A DNA stretch of 48,268 nt from Lactiplantibacillus plajomi (GCF_005405405.1 NZ_BJDZ01000022.1:1-48268); one strand, 5' to 3'. Positions 9,077 to 18,351 are shown, counted from the first letter of the stretch. Notes: generated from the sequence alone by a model not told the origin. Program-made: numbers and translations.

Positions 9077-9994
9077 ATGTCAAAAGTTAGAAAAGCCGTT
9101 ATTCCAGCGGCTGGTTTAGGGACTCGCTTCTTACCAGCTACGAAAGCAATGCCTAAGGAAATGTTACCGATCGTCGACAAGCCAACGATTCAATTTATCG
9201 TTGACGAAGCGCGTAAGTCCGGTATTGAAGACATCGTTATCGTGACTGGGAAGAGTAAGCGGAGTATTGAAGATTACTACGACTCCAACCCTGAACTCGA
9301 AGATAACTTGCGGGCTAAGCACAAGGAAGAAATGTTGAAGCTGGTTCAAGAAACCACCGACATCAACTTGTACTTCATCCGTCAGTCGCACCCACGGGGC
9401 CTCGGGGACGCCGTTTTAACGGCAAAGGCCTTCGTTGGTGACGAACCGTTCGTTGTCATGTTAGGTGATGACTTGATGGAGGACAAAGTACCGTTAACGA
9501 AACAATTAATGAATAGCTATGATAAGACGCACGCGTCAACCTTAGCCGTTATGAAGGTTCCTCACGAGGAAGTTTCCAAGTACGGGGTGATTAATCCCGA
9601 AAGCGAAAAGGAACCCGGCCTGTACAACGTGAACAACTTCGTTGAAAAGCCGAGTCCGGAAGACGCTCCGAGTGACCTCGCCATCATCGGTCGTTACTTA
9701 TTAACCCCAGAAATTTTTGATGTGCTAGAACACCAAAAACCAGGTAAGGGTAACGAAGTCCAGTTAACGGATGCCATTGATACTTTGAACAAGACGCAAC
9801 GGGTCTTTGCCCACGAATTTAAGGGAACCCGCCACGACGTTGGTTATAAGTTTGGTTATCTGAAGACAACCATTGAATATGGATTGACGCATCCGGACGT
9901 TAAGGATGATTTGCGGGCTTACTTAAAAGACTTGGGTGCCAAGTTAACTAAGGAAGACAGCGCGGCTAAACCAGCTAAAAAATCAACTAAATAA
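9077..9994 (+). CDS. galU: UTP-glucose-1-phosphate uridylyltransferase
   Basis: GalU makes UDP-glucose from UTP and glucose-1-phosphate, used for glycosylated teichoic acids, glycolipids and polysaccharide. The protein has 305 residues. The nucleotidyltransferase motif [20 protein letters not shown] lies near the N terminus, and [12 protein letters not shown] and the KGTRHDVG segment are also typical. The C-terminal tail is Lys/Ala-rich. AGGAGG stands 8-9 bases upstream of the ATG. The nearby phosphosugar mutase (11345) would supply glucose-1-phosphate. Confidence 0.96.
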   Translation: MSKVRKAVIPAAGLGTRFLPATKAMPKEMLPIVDKPTIQFIVDEARKSGIEDIVIVTGKSKRSIEDYYDSNPELEDNLRAKHKEEMLKLVQETTDINLYFIRQSHPRGLGDAVLTAKAFVGDEPFVVMLGDDLMEDKVPLTKQLMNSYDKTHASTLAVMKVPHEEVSKYGVINPESEKEPGLYNVNNFVEKPSPEDAPSDLAIIGRYLLTPEIFDVLEHQKPGKGNEVQLTDAIDTLNKTQRVFAHEFKGTRHDVGYKFGYLKTTIEYGLTHPDVKDDLRAYLKDLGAKLTKEDSAAKPAKKSTK

Positions 9995-10000
9995 GTTTTG

Positions 10001-10041
10001 AGTGGGGGCCTGCCCGGGAATCTTGGTGGGCTCCCACTTTC
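10001..10041 (+). terminator. Imperfect terminator after galU
   Basis: AGTGGGGGCC (10001-10010) pairs with GGGCTCCCACT (10028-10038) with one mismatch, followed by TT. It ends the hprK-lgt-gpsA-galU transcript. The T-run is weak. Confidence 0.55.
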
Positions 10042-10093
10042 TAACAGTGGGCTAACTCAAAAATTCAGATTCCATTGTGTACAAACAAGATAG

Positions 10094-10122
10094 TCGACAA
10101 ATGTAATTTTTGGGGGTATATT
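10094..10122 (+). promoter_or_regulatory. trxB promoter
   Basis: TCGACA (10094-10099) and TATATT (10117-10122) are separated by 17 bases, five of six matches to each sigma-A element. It lies 38 bases before trxB. Confidence 0.65.
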
Positions 10123-10159
10123 AAGCCACATAGTATTTGAGTGAAAGGGGTCTTTATAA

Positions 10160-11098
10160 ATGGCAAAGAGTTACGACGTGATTATTATCGGTGCGGGGCC
10201 CGCTGGGATGACCGCTGCGTTATACGCGTCCCGCGCTAATTTATCAGTACTACTGTTAGATCGCGGAATCTATGGTGGTCAGATGAATAATACCGCCGCA
10301 ATTGAAAATTATCCGGGCTTCAAATCCGTCTTGGGTCCGGACCTCGCTAAGGATATGTACGATTCGGCCACCCAATTTGGTGCGGAATACGCCTATGGTA
10401 GCGTTGAATCGGTTACGGATAACGGTGACGTTAAGGTCGTTAAGACTGACAGTGAGACGTTTGAAGCGAAAGCCATCATCATTGGGACCGGCTCTGAGTA
10501 CCGTAAATTAGGGGTGCCCGGTGAAGATACTTACGGTGGCCGGGGTGTGTCGTACTGTGCCGTCTGCGACGGGGCGTTCTTTAAGAACAAACACGTTGTT
10601 GTTATCGGTGGCGGGGACTCAGCCATTGAAGAAGGTACTTACCTGACCCAGTTAGTTGATAAGGTCACGGTTATTCACCGGCGCGATCAGTTACGGGCGC
10701 AACAAATTTTACAGGATCGCGCGTTCGCCAATCCTAAGATGGAATTTGTTTGGAATAGTAACGTGACGGAGATCGTTGGTGACGATAAAAAGGTTACCGG
10801 TGTTAAGGTCAACAATAACAAGACCGGTGAAGATAGTGAAATCGCCGTTGACGGGGTCTTCATTTACGTTGGTATCAACCCGATTACCGAACCGTTTGGT
10901 AACTTGGGCATTACCGATGAAAATGGTTGGATCTTAACGGACGACCACATGGCTACCAAGGTACCTGGTATTTTTGCCGTTGGTGACGTGCGTAAGAAGG
11001 ATCTCCGCCAAGTGGCCACTGCCGTTGGTGAAGGTGGGACGGCCGGTCAAGGCGTCTATAACTACATTACGGCTTTAAACGATAAGGTTAAAAACTAA
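10160..11098 (+). CDS. trxB: Thioredoxin reductase
   Basis: TrxB reduces thioredoxin with NADPH through FAD and a redox-active disulfide. The protein has 312 residues. The FAD motif GAGPAGMTAALYASR starts at residue 11. The active-site CAVC is at Cys133-Cys136, and the NADPH motif GGGDSAIEEG and the FAD-binding AVGDVRKKDLRQVATAVGEG follow. The start has an AAAGGGG site. It is a single gene between its own promoter and a strong terminator. Confidence 0.96.
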   Translation: MAKSYDVIIIGAGPAGMTAALYASRANLSVLLLDRGIYGGQMNNTAAIENYPGFKSVLGPDLAKDMYDSATQFGAEYAYGSVESVTDNGDVKVVKTDSETFEAKAIIIGTGSEYRKLGVPGEDTYGGRGVSYCAVCDGAFFKNKHVVVIGGGDSAIEEGTYLTQLVDKVTVIHRRDQLRAQQILQDRAFANPKMEFVWNSNVTEIVGDDKKVTGVKVNNNKTGEDSEIAVDGVFIYVGINPITEPFGNLGITDENGWILTDDHMATKVPGIFAVGDVRKKDLRQVATAVGEGGTAGQGVYNYITALNDKVKN

Positions 11099-11110
11099 AT
11101 TGACTTGTTT

Positions 11111-11156
11111 GTCGCTTACTTGGCTTCCTGTGGGGTGCCAAGTAAGCGACTTTTTT
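11111..11156 (+). terminator. Strong terminator after trxB
   Basis: A perfect 14-bp stem (11111-11124 with 11137-11150), a 12-base loop and six T bases (11151-11156). Confidence 0.92.
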
Positions 11157-11184
11157 AGTAAAATAAGTTTATTTATTTTACTAA
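11155..11184. repeat. Perfect 12-bp inverted repeat upstream of pgm
   Basis: TTAGTAAAATAA (11155-11166) and TTATTTTACTAA (11173-11184) are separated by 6 bases. The repeat directly abuts the trxB terminator. It lacks a T-run of its own, so it is an operator candidate or a second AT-rich hairpin. Confidence 0.5.
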
Positions 11185-11249
11185 GTAAATTAATTCAAAG
11201 TGGTTCAAAGCGTTCGTTTAGCAGGTTATAATTAAAAAATGGCGCTGAG

Positions 11250-11301
11250 GTAAAATTTCTTAGCGAATTTTACTTTGTCTGATTCTACAATAAGGTATAC
11301 T
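11250..11301 (+). promoter_or_regulatory. pgm promoter with adjacent inverted repeat
   Basis: A TATACT -10 (11296-11301) lies 16 bases after TTTGTC (11274-11279). Directly before the -35, GTAAAATT (11250-11257) and AATTTTAC (11266-11273) form an 8-bp inverted repeat with an 8-base gap. The position suggests a protein-binding site, but no known operator is recognised. Confidence 0.5.
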
Positions 11302-11344
11302 ATCTTTGTAAGCACTAACATTATCAGAAACGGGGATGGTTTTT

Positions 11345-13072
11345 TTGAGTTGGCAGGATACTTTTAACACCTGGAATGAGCAACCGACACTTGAAACGAG
11401 TTTGAAACAAGAATTAACCACGATGGCTAGCGATAACGCGGCCTTGGAAGACGCTTTTTATCAACCAATGGAATTTGGGACCGCTGGGATGCGCGGTGTG
11501 TTAGGCCCCGGCATCAACCGGATGAATATCTATACGGTTCGGCAAGCTACCGAAGGGTTGGCCCGGTTCATGGATACGTTACCAGAAGCGGTCAAACAAC
11601 GCGGGGTTGCGATTAGCTTTGATTCACGGCACCATTCGAAAGATTTCGCCCACGAATCTGCCCGGGTATTAGGCGCTCACGGCATTAAGTCGTTCGTCTT
11701 TGAAAGCTTACGGCCAACGCCAGAACTTTCCTTTACGGTCCGGCATTTACATACCTACGCCGGCATTATGATTACTGCTAGTCATAACCCGAAGCAGTAT
11801 AACGGCTACAAGATTTACGGTGAAGATGGTGGTCAGATGCCACCAAAGGAATCAGATTTAATTACGTCGTATATTCGGAAGGCCGATGATTTGTTTGCGA
11901 TTGACGTGGCGGATGAAACCCAACTATTAGCTGACCATGTTGAGACGATTATTGGTGATGACGTTGACCAAGCCTACCTAGCTAAGGTTAAGGAAGTCAC
12001 GATTAACCAGAAGTTAGTTGACGAAGTCGGTAAGGACATGAAGTTAGTCTTCACGCCACTACACGGGACTGGTCGGATGCTGGGTGAAAAAGCCCTTAAA
12101 AACGCTGGCTTTAAAAACTTCAGCGTGGTTAAAGAACAGGCCGTGGCCGATCCGGAATTTTCAACCGTTAAATTTCCAAATCCGGAATTTCCGGAAGCCT
12201 TTAAGATGGCGATTGACCTTGGTAAAAAGGAAGACGCGGACGTGTTGATTGCGGTTGATCCGGATGCTGACCGGTTGGGTACCGCCGTGCGGCAACCAGA
12301 TGGCGAATACGTCTTACTGACTGGGAATCAAATTGCGGCGGTCCTGCTACACTATATTTTACAAGCTAACAAGGATGCCGGAACGTTACCAGCTAACGCA
12401 GCGGCCGTGAAGTCGATTGTGTCGAGTGAATTTGCCACGAAGGTCGCCGATTCATTCGGGGTTGAAATGATCAACGTGTTGACCGGATTTAAGTACATTG
12501 CGGAACAAATCGAACACTTTGAAGCAACCGGTGAGCATACCTACATGTTCGGGTTTGAAGAAAGTTATGGTTACCTGATCAAGCCGTTCGTTCACGATAA
12601 GGACGCTATTCAAACGACCGTGTTATTAGCCGAAGTTGCGGCCTACTATAAACAACAAGGTAAGAACCTCTATAACGGTTTACAGGACTTGTTCGCTAAA
12701 TACGGCTATTTCCGTGAAAAGACCACTTCTGAAGAATTCGACGGGGTTGGTGGCAGTGATAAAATTGCGGCCTTAATGACTAAGTTCCGCGAAGAAGCAC
12801 CGCGGGCCTTTGCCGGCTACGACGTTGTGTCCACCGAAGACTTTGACAGTCAGGTCGAAAGTTTTGCGGACGGTACTACCAAGCCAATCACCTTACCAAA
12901 AGCTAACGTATTGAAGTACAAGTTAGCTGACGGGACTTGGATTGCCATTCGACCTTCCGGGACCGAACCTAAGATCAAGTTTTACGTTGGGACACTGGGG
13001 ACTAGTTTGGATGAAGCTAACCAGAAATTGGACCAGTTCGAAGACGCGCTACAAACCTTTATTAACGAGTAA
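11345..13072 (+). CDS. pgm: Phospho-sugar mutase (phosphoglucomutase type)
   Basis: Interconverts glucose-6-phosphate and glucose-1-phosphate, linking glycolysis to UDP-glucose made by GalU. The protein has 575 residues from TTG 11345, which has GGGGATGG 5 bases upstream; the in-frame ATG at 11336 lies within that site. The phosphoserine loop TASHNPKQYNGYK contains Ser146. The metal loop DPDADRLG and the phosphate-binding RPSGTEPKIKFY near the C terminus are present. The start choice between 11336 and 11345 is not certain. Confidence 0.93.
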   Translation: MSWQDTFNTWNEQPTLETSLKQELTTMASDNAALEDAFYQPMEFGTAGMRGVLGPGINRMNIYTVRQATEGLARFMDTLPEAVKQRGVAISFDSRHHSKDFAHESARVLGAHGIKSFVFESLRPTPELSFTVRHLHTYAGIMITASHNPKQYNGYKIYGEDGGQMPPKESDLITSYIRKADDLFAIDVADETQLLADHVETIIGDDVDQAYLAKVKEVTINQKLVDEVGKDMKLVFTPLHGTGRMLGEKALKNAGFKNFSVVKEQAVADPEFSTVKFPNPEFPEAFKMAIDLGKKEDADVLIAVDPDADRLGTAVRQPDGEYVLLTGNQIAAVLLHYILQANKDAGTLPANAAAVKSIVSSEFATKVADSFGVEMINVLTGFKYIAEQIEHFEATGEHTYMFGFEESYGYLIKPFVHDKDAIQTTVLLAEVAAYYKQQGKNLYNGLQDLFAKYGYFREKTTSEEFDGVGGSDKIAALMTKFREEAPRAFAGYDVVSTEDFDSQVESFADGTTKPITLPKANVLKYKLADGTWIAIRPSGTEPKIKFYVGTLGTSLDEANQKLDQFEDALQTFINE

Positions 13073-13082
13073 TGAGTAAGGC

Positions 13083-13112
13083 GAGGCCGTGACTTTAGTC
13101 ACGGCCTCTTTC
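13083..13112 (+). terminator. Terminator after pgm
   Basis: GAGGCCGTGAC (13083-13093) pairs with GTCACGGCCTC (13098-13108) around TTTA, then TTT. Its arm resembles GAGGCTGTGAC seen at 24747 and 48170. Confidence 0.85.
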
Positions 13113-13450
13113 CTACGATTAGTTAAGCCCGAATCGTGGCAACTTTCCGCCTTGCCGGTTGGTTCTAAAGCGGCTAAATACGTGTAAACTAGATAGTATC
13201 TCCCAATGATGAAAATTGGAGCTATTAACGTAAGACTGCTAAACAAAATTATAAAGTATGAACCTTTTTGAACCGTGAGTACGTGGTAGGGGTCATCATA
13301 TAATTGGCTGGTTTTCACTATGGCTAAATGACATTTGATCGGCTTATTTGTGCAAATTACCACTGCGACCTTATCCTGTTTGAGAAGGGGTGCCTTTTAC
13401 GTCTTCAAATTGTAATAGTCGAAATGTGCGCCCAAAGTCAGCTACTAGAC
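13113..13450. other. Gene-free stretch with no recognised element
   Basis: About 340 bases between the pgm terminator and the next hairpin. Stops are frequent in the plus frames. The only sizeable minus frame (13049-13363) runs back through the terminator and pgm and looks spurious. I see no RNA gene and no clear promoter. It may be decayed sequence. Confidence 0.4.
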
Positions 13451-13453
13451 GTT

Positions 13454-13509
13454 GAAGTGCCCCACAATTGCTAGACAAATCAGTCTAACAATTGTGGGGC
13501 ACTTCACTT
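13454..13509. terminator. Long bidirectional-type hairpin after the dipeptidase gene
   Basis: A 17-base arm (13454-13470) pairs perfectly with 13489-13505, continuing inward after one mismatch for 5 more bp (TAGAC/GTCTA). TTTT follows at 13507-13510 on the plus strand. It lies just past the 3' end of the minus-strand dipeptidase gene and can serve as its terminator. Confidence 0.75.
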
Positions 13510-13533
13510 TTGGTCCGTTCGGGTATTGGGAAA

Positions 13534-14091
13534 TTAGCGGTAGTCGTTTGGATCCGCGGCGAGCGGGCCGTACTGGTCCATCTCGGCGTCGCGGTAGTCC
13601 CACCATTCGTTTTCGTAGCCGATAAAGCCGGCTTGGGTCATGGCATCGTCTAAAATACGGTAATAACGTTCCTGGGTGGCCGTTTTGGGTGCGTTGCGGT
13701 GTGCGGCCGCCGAAAAGTCGTCAAAGCCGGTCGGCAAGTCACACTCATTACCAGCTTCGTCCGTGAGCGTCAGGTCGAGGGTGACGCCCTTTTGGTGGCT
13801 AAAGTTCGGGTCGGGTTGGGCAACGAACTGCGGATCGGGGTAGACCTCGAACAGCCGCTTTTGCGCACTGACCGGTCGGTAGGCGTCCCAGACTTTGAGC
13901 CGGTAGCCTTGCTGGTTAACGAGGTTACTGGCAACGGCCAGCTTGCGAGCCGTACCGGTTCGAACGATGGCGGTCGTAAAGTCGTAGATTACTTGGTGGG
14001 TAAAATTATTCGTGGTGGCGTAGCGCAGGTCAACGATAATCGATGGGGCTAACCGCTGGATATTGGTAAACCCGGTTAATTCAGCTTGCAT
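13534..14091 (-). CDS. D-Ala-D-Ala dipeptidase (VanX/DdpX-like, M15)
   Basis: The VanX family hydrolyses D-Ala-D-Ala. In lactobacilli, which end peptidoglycan precursors with D-Ala-D-Lac, such enzymes remove D-Ala-D-Ala. The protein has 185 residues from the ATG at 14091, with AGGAGG just upstream on the minus strand; longer frames run into the neighbouring divergent gene. Motifs are DAYRP (Arg72), FSHQKGVTLDLTL with zinc ligands His99 and Asp106, and catalytic Glu162 in NEWWDY. VanX has His as the third zinc ligand (EWWH); here this position is Asp165. Asp can bind zinc, so activity is plausible but should be tested. Confidence 0.85.
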   Translation of the reverse strand: MQAELTGFTNIQRLAPSIIVDLRYATTNNFTHQVIYDFTTAIVRTGTARKLAVASNLVNQQGYRLKVWDAYRPVSAQKRLFEVYPDPQFVAQPDPNFSHQKGVTLDLTLTDEAGNECDLPTGFDDFSAAAHRNAPKTATQERYYRILDDAMTQAGFIGYENEWWDYRDAEMDQYGPLAADPNDYR

Positions 14092-14185
14092 GGTGAGGCC
14101 TCCTAGTCTTTTATTACCCCCATTGTACCTAATTTGAATGTGCTTTTGGGGAAAGCAAACCCGGTAGTGGCGTCCAGTGCGGATT

Positions 14186-14196
14186 CTTGCTATGAT
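14186..14196 (+). promoter_or_regulatory. Extended -10 of the MFS transporter gene
   Basis: TGC followed by TATGAT (14191-14196) forms an extended -10, about 57 bases before the MFS start. No clear -35 is seen. Confidence 0.5.
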
Positions 14197-14252
14197 GAAC
14201 GGCGGACTGTTGTGAGCAACCGCCACAACAACATCAACGGGGGTGAACCGCA

Positions 14253-15437
14253 ATGACGCAACAAACGCGCCGGGCAATTTTTATTTTAATATTCAGTGAG
14301 TTCTTAGTCTGTCTAGGAATTAGTTTAGTAATTCCGGTCATGCCGTTTATTAAGAACGACTTACACTTGACCGCGACCAACATGGGGATTATGAACGCAT
14401 TATTTGCGTTCGCCCAGTTCGTGGCCTCGCCAATTATTGGCCGGGTTTCGGACAAAATCGGCCGTAAATCGGTTTTAACGGCCGGGTTGATTTTATACAT
14501 GGTATCCGAATTCTTATTCGCGTTAACTAACCAGCTATGGGTCTTTAACGTGTCACGGACAATCGGGGGCCTTTCCGCTGCCATGGTCGTCCCAACGGCG
14601 ATGGCACTGGCATCCGATATTACCACTAAACGGCAACGGGCGCGGGTGATTGGCTGGTTGTCAGCTGCGTTTAGCGGTGGCTTGATTCTCGGTCCCGGAA
14701 TCGGTGGTATTTTAGCGGGAATTAGTTATAAAACCCCGTTTTGGGTCGCTGGCAGTTTGGGCATCATCAGTGCAATTGTGCTAGTTATCTTATTGCCCGC
14801 CGACCGCTTGATCGATCCCGACCGCGAGGTGTTGGCGACGGACCGGCAGCCGCAACACCACCCGATGTCCCGGGCCTTTTGGACGTTACCCATCATTATT
14901 CTATTTACCATGATCCTAGTGTCGTCCTTTGGGTTGCAGGGGTTTGAAAGTATTTATAGTATTTACGTGAATGAAGTTTTCAATTTTAGCTTGAGTAACA
15001 TTGCGCTGGTGTTGACGTTAAACGGCCTGATTTCACTATTTTTACAGGTCGCGCTGTTTGACACGTTCGTTCAACGGTTTGGTGAACAGCGGGTGATCCG
15101 GGTTTGCTTTGCCGCGGCGGCCGTCTGCACGGTCTGGATCACCCAAGTACATTCGAAGGTCGCCGTCATGGTTGCCACGCTGGTAATCTTTTCAGCCTTT
15201 GACCTGCTACGGCCAGCGATTACAACGCTCTTGACGAAGGCCAGTGAAACGAACCAGGGGTTGATCAACGGTTTGAACATGTCACTAACTAGTATCGGTA
15301 ACATTGTGGGACCAATCATGTCGGGAATGCTACTGGACATGAACCCGCACTACCCGTACTTAGTAGTTGCCGGCTTTTTGATCGTCTCGTACCTGATGGC
15401 CTTCCTGCTACGACTGGGACGGATAGAACGCGTCTGA
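14253..15437 (+). CDS. MFS drug:H+ antiporter (DHA1-type)
   Basis: A 394-residue transporter with 12 predicted membrane spans. Motif A GRVSDKIGRK lies in the loop between spans 2 and 3. The motif C-like GLILGPGIGG in span 5 is typical of proton antiporters that export drugs (NorA/Bmr-like). The substrate cannot be inferred. The start has a GGGGGTG site. It is divergent from the dipeptidase gene, with about 160 bases between their starts, and the HD-domain gene follows. Confidence 0.85.
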   Translation: MTQQTRRAIFILIFSEFLVCLGISLVIPVMPFIKNDLHLTATNMGIMNALFAFAQFVASPIIGRVSDKIGRKSVLTAGLILYMVSEFLFALTNQLWVFNVSRTIGGLSAAMVVPTAMALASDITTKRQRARVIGWLSAAFSGGLILGPGIGGILAGISYKTPFWVAGSLGIISAIVLVILLPADRLIDPDREVLATDRQPQHHPMSRAFWTLPIIILFTMILVSSFGLQGFESIYSIYVNEVFNFSLSNIALVLTLNGLISLFLQVALFDTFVQRFGEQRVIRVCFAAAAVCTVWITQVHSKVAVMVATLVIFSAFDLLRPAITTLLTKASETNQGLINGLNMSLTSIGNIVGPIMSGMLLDMNPHYPYLVVAGFLIVSYLMAFLLRLGRIERV

Positions 15438-15514
15438 CAGCGGGACGGTTGCGTTTCCAAGGTGGCTTTGCTACACTTAGGCCAAAATCATGGCGTAAAG
15501 GATGGTGGCTAATT

Positions 15515-16162
15515 TTGGGAATGCATCAGTATTTACAAAGTTTGAGTAATTTAGAAACGATTCAGCGGGCGCCGGGGTTCTTTAAGTATCAGAACCACTC
15601 GGTGGCGGCCCACTCCTTTAAGGTGGCCGAAACGGCCCAGTTTTTAGGCGACGTCGAGGAAAATGCTGGGCAGACGGTCGACTGGCGGTCGTTATACGAG
15701 AAGGCACTTAATCACGACTATAATGAGCGCTTTATCGGTGATATTAAAACGCCGGTCAAGTACGCGACCCCGACTTTACGCCGGATGTTGGCGGACGTTG
15801 AAGACGAGTTATCCGAGAACTTCGTGCATAACGAAATTCCGACTGAATTCCAAGCGGCTTACTTACGGCGCCTATCGGAAGGTAAGGATGATAGTTTGGA
15901 AGGTCGCATCTTATCGGTTGCTGATAAAATCGACTTGCTATACGAATCCTTTGGTGAAATTCAAAAAGGAAATCCGGAGGCCGTCTTTACCGAGATTTAC
16001 CGTGAAAGTTTGAAGACGATTTTATCGTTCAAACGGATGGCCTGCGTCCGTTACTTTTTGAAGGCGGTCTTACCGGAAATGCTAGCCGAACCGTTTACGA
16101 GCCAGAGCCATTTACAGGCCTTGACCAAGCGCATTTTAACTGCGGCGGCGCAATCCGATTAA
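15515..16162 (+). CDS. HD-domain hydrolase (YfbR/5'-nucleotidase-like)
   Basis: A protein of 215 residues. The start TTG 15515 is chosen because AGGATGG (15500-15506) is 8 bases upstream; it gives MGMHQYLQSL. HD metal ligands are visible: His in SVAAHSFK, the HD pair in NHDYNE, and Asp in SVADKID. The layout resembles YfbR-type dNMP phosphatases, but the substrate is not proven. It lies between the MFS gene and uvrB; the LexA box for uvrB starts 4 bases after its stop. Confidence 0.75.
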   Translation: MGMHQYLQSLSNLETIQRAPGFFKYQNHSVAAHSFKVAETAQFLGDVEENAGQTVDWRSLYEKALNHDYNERFIGDIKTPVKYATPTLRRMLADVEDELSENFVHNEIPTEFQAAYLRRLSEGKDDSLEGRILSVADKIDLLYESFGEIQKGNPEAVFTEIYRESLKTILSFKRMACVRYFLKAVLPEMLAEPFTSQSHLQALTKRILTAAAQSD

Positions 16163-16165
16163 TGG

Positions 16166-16191
16166 CGAAAGTATGTTCGATGTGCTAAAAT
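16166..16191 (+). promoter_or_regulatory. LexA (DinR) box and uvrBA promoter
   Basis: CGAAAGTATGTTCG (16166-16179) matches the Gram-positive SOS box CGAACRNRYGTTYC/G at all but one position of the half-sites (A for C at position 5). An extended -10, TGC-TAAAAT (16183-16191), follows. The box covers the -35 region, as expected for repression by LexA and induction by DNA damage. Confidence 0.75.
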
Positions 16192-16207
16192 AAATAGCGG
16201 TTTTAGA

Positions 16208-16237
16208 AATAGGGAGCGGTGGCTGCCTATTTTTTTT
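16208..16237 (+). terminator. Terminator-like hairpin in the uvrB leader
   Basis: AATAGGGAGC (16208-16217) pairs with GCTGCCTATT around GGTG with one mismatch, followed by a T-run to 16237. It lies about 10 bases after the start site predicted from the SOS promoter and 100 bases before uvrB. It could be the HD gene's terminator, an attenuator of uvrBA, or both. Confidence 0.75.
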
Positions 16238-16283
16238 AGAACGGATAGACGGGTTAAACGGTGGGCGGTGGCGCGCCGTTCTA
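16237..16283. repeat. 8-bp inverted repeat in the uvrB leader
   Basis: TAGAACGG (16237-16244) and CCGTTCTA (16276-16283) are complementary across 31 bases. The left arm starts at the last T of the preceding terminator. It could form a second leader stem. Confidence 0.4.
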
Positions 16284-16336
16284 GCGCGTTTTTCGTGTTG
16301 TAATTACAGACAAAACACCTTAAGGAGGAGTCAAGT

Positions 16337-18340
16337 TTGATTGATCGGGTAGATAATAATCGGTTTGATTTAGTATCAGACTACCAACCGACTGGTGATC
16401 AACCACAGGCGATCCAACAACTGACCGACGGCATCAAGGCCGGGGAAAAGGAACAGATCCTAATGGGGGCGACCGGGACTGGTAAAACTTTCACCATCTC
16501 GAACGTCATTGCGCAGGTCAATAAGCCAACGCTGATCCTGTCACATAATAAAACGTTGGCTGGACAGCTGTACGGGGAGTTTAAGAAGTTTTTCCCGAAT
16601 AACGCGGTGGAATATTTCGTCAGTTACTATGACTACTACCAACCGGAAGCCTACGTGCCGTCCAGTGATACTTACATTGAAAAAGATTCGGCAATTAATG
16701 ATGAAATCGATAAGTTACGGCACTCCGCAACCAGCTCATTATTGGAGCGCAACGACGTCATCGTGGTGGCGTCGGTCTCCAGTATTTTCGGGTTAGGGGA
16801 TCCGCACGAGTACAAGGACCACGTGGTTTCACTGCGGGTCGGGATGCAGATTGAACGCAACGACTTGCTGCGTAAACTAGTGGATATTCAGTTTGACCGC
16901 AATGACATTGACTTTCAACGTGGGCGCTTTCGGGTCCACGGTGACGTCGTCGAAATCTTCCCGGCGTCTCGTGACGATCACGCGCTGCGCGTCGAGTTTT
17001 TTGGCGATGAAATCGACCGGATTCGTGAAATTGACGCGTTGACCGGTGAAATCGTGGGTGATCGTGATCACGTCGCGATTTTCCCGGCGACCCACTTTAT
17101 GACGAACGACGCTATTATGGAACACGCCATTAAGGGGATTGAGGCCGAACTAGATGACCGGCTAAAAGTTTTGACGGCCGATGGCAAGTTGTTGGAAGCA
17201 CAACGCTTAAAGCAGCGGACGACTTACGATATTGAAATGTTAAAGGAAATGGGTTATACCAGCGGTATTGAAAACTATTCACGCTTCATGGATGGTCGGC
17301 AACCGGGCGAACCGCCGTATACCTTACTGGATTTCTTTCCCAAGGACTTTCTGTTAGTCGTTGACGAATCCCACGTGACGATGCCGCAAGTTCGCGGGAT
17401 GTACAACGGGGACCGTGCCCGTAAACAGATGCTAGTTGATTACGGTTTCCGGTTGCCAAGCGCACTGGATAACCGGCCGTTAAAGTTAGCCGAAGTCGAG
17501 CAACACATTAATCAGGTCGTTTACATGTCGGCAACGCCGGGGCCTTACGAAATGGACCGCACTAAGCACGTTGTTCAACAAATTATTCGACCGACCGGCC
17601 TGCTTGATCCGACGGTTGAGGTTCGCCCGATTATGGGGCAAATTGATGACCTGGTCGGGGAGATCAATAAGCGCATTGAGCGTAACGAACGGGTCTTCGT
17701 GACGACCTTGACCAAGAAGATGGCGGAAGACTTAACCGATTATATGAAAGATCTCGGTATTAAGGTCCGTTACCTGCATAGTGATATTAAGACGCTGGAA
17801 CGGACCGAAATCATTCGCGACTTGCGGTTAGGTAAATTTGACGTGTTAGTTGGAATCAACTTACTACGTGAAGGAATCGACGTACCGGAAGTCTCGTTGG
17901 TGGCAATTTTGGATGCTGACAAGGAAGGATTCCTGCGTAATGAGCGGTCGCTGATTCAAACCATTGGGCGGGCGGCCCGTAACGAACACGGGGCGGTCAT
18001 CATGTATGCGGATGAAACCACCGCATCGATGCAGGCGGCCATTGACGAAACGGCTCGGCGGCGTAAGATCCAACAGCAGTATAATCTGGATCATCACATT
18101 ACGCCGAAGACGATCAAGAAGGCCATTCCGGAATTGATCGCGTCGACTAAGGTGGCCGATGACGATCATAAGAAGGATGATTTCTTAGAAACCGACTTTG
18201 ATGATATGACGCACGAACAACAGTTAGACATGATCAGTAAGTTAGAGGAACAGATGAAGACCGCCGCTAAGAAGCTTGACTTTGAACAAGCCGCAACGTT
18301 ACGGGATACGGTCTTAGAATTAAAAGCACAGATTAGCTAG
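16337..18340 (+). CDS. uvrB: Excinuclease ABC subunit B
   Basis: UvrB is the damage-verifying helicase-like subunit of nucleotide excision repair. It is loaded by UvrA and then recruits UvrC. The protein has 667 residues, full length. Walker A GATGTGKT is at 44-51, the beta-hairpin [12 protein letters not shown] at about 97-108, and the Walker B DESH around residue 343. The C-terminal UVR domain ([21 protein letters not shown]) contacts UvrC. Start TTG 16337 has AAGGAGGAG 6 bases upstream. uvrA follows after 11 bases. Confidence 0.97.
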   Translation: MIDRVDNNRFDLVSDYQPTGDQPQAIQQLTDGIKAGEKEQILMGATGTGKTFTISNVIAQVNKPTLILSHNKTLAGQLYGEFKKFFPNNAVEYFVSYYDYYQPEAYVPSSDTYIEKDSAINDEIDKLRHSATSSLLERNDVIVVASVSSIFGLGDPHEYKDHVVSLRVGMQIERNDLLRKLVDIQFDRNDIDFQRGRFRVHGDVVEIFPASRDDHALRVEFFGDEIDRIREIDALTGEIVGDRDHVAIFPATHFMTNDAIMEHAIKGIEAELDDRLKVLTADGKLLEAQRLKQRTTYDIEMLKEMGYTSGIENYSRFMDGRQPGEPPYTLLDFFPKDFLLVVDESHVTMPQVRGMYNGDRARKQMLVDYGFRLPSALDNRPLKLAEVEQHINQVVYMSATPGPYEMDRTKHVVQQIIRPTGLLDPTVEVRPIMGQIDDLVGEINKRIERNERVFVTTLTKKMAEDLTDYMKDLGIKVRYLHSDIKTLERTEIIRDLRLGKFDVLVGINLLREGIDVPEVSLVAILDADKEGFLRNERSLIQTIGRAARNEHGAVIMYADETTASMQAAIDETARRRKIQQQYNLDHHITPKTIKKAIPELIASTKVADDDHKKDDFLETDFDDMTHEQQLDMISKLEEQMKTAAKKLDFEQAATLRDTVLELKAQIS

Positions 18341-18351
18341 GAGGTCTTTTT

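Noticed and set aside
13049-13363. Minus-strand 104-codon frame after pgm
   Set aside because: It runs through the pgm terminator and into the pgm coding sequence, has no ribosome site and shows no family features.
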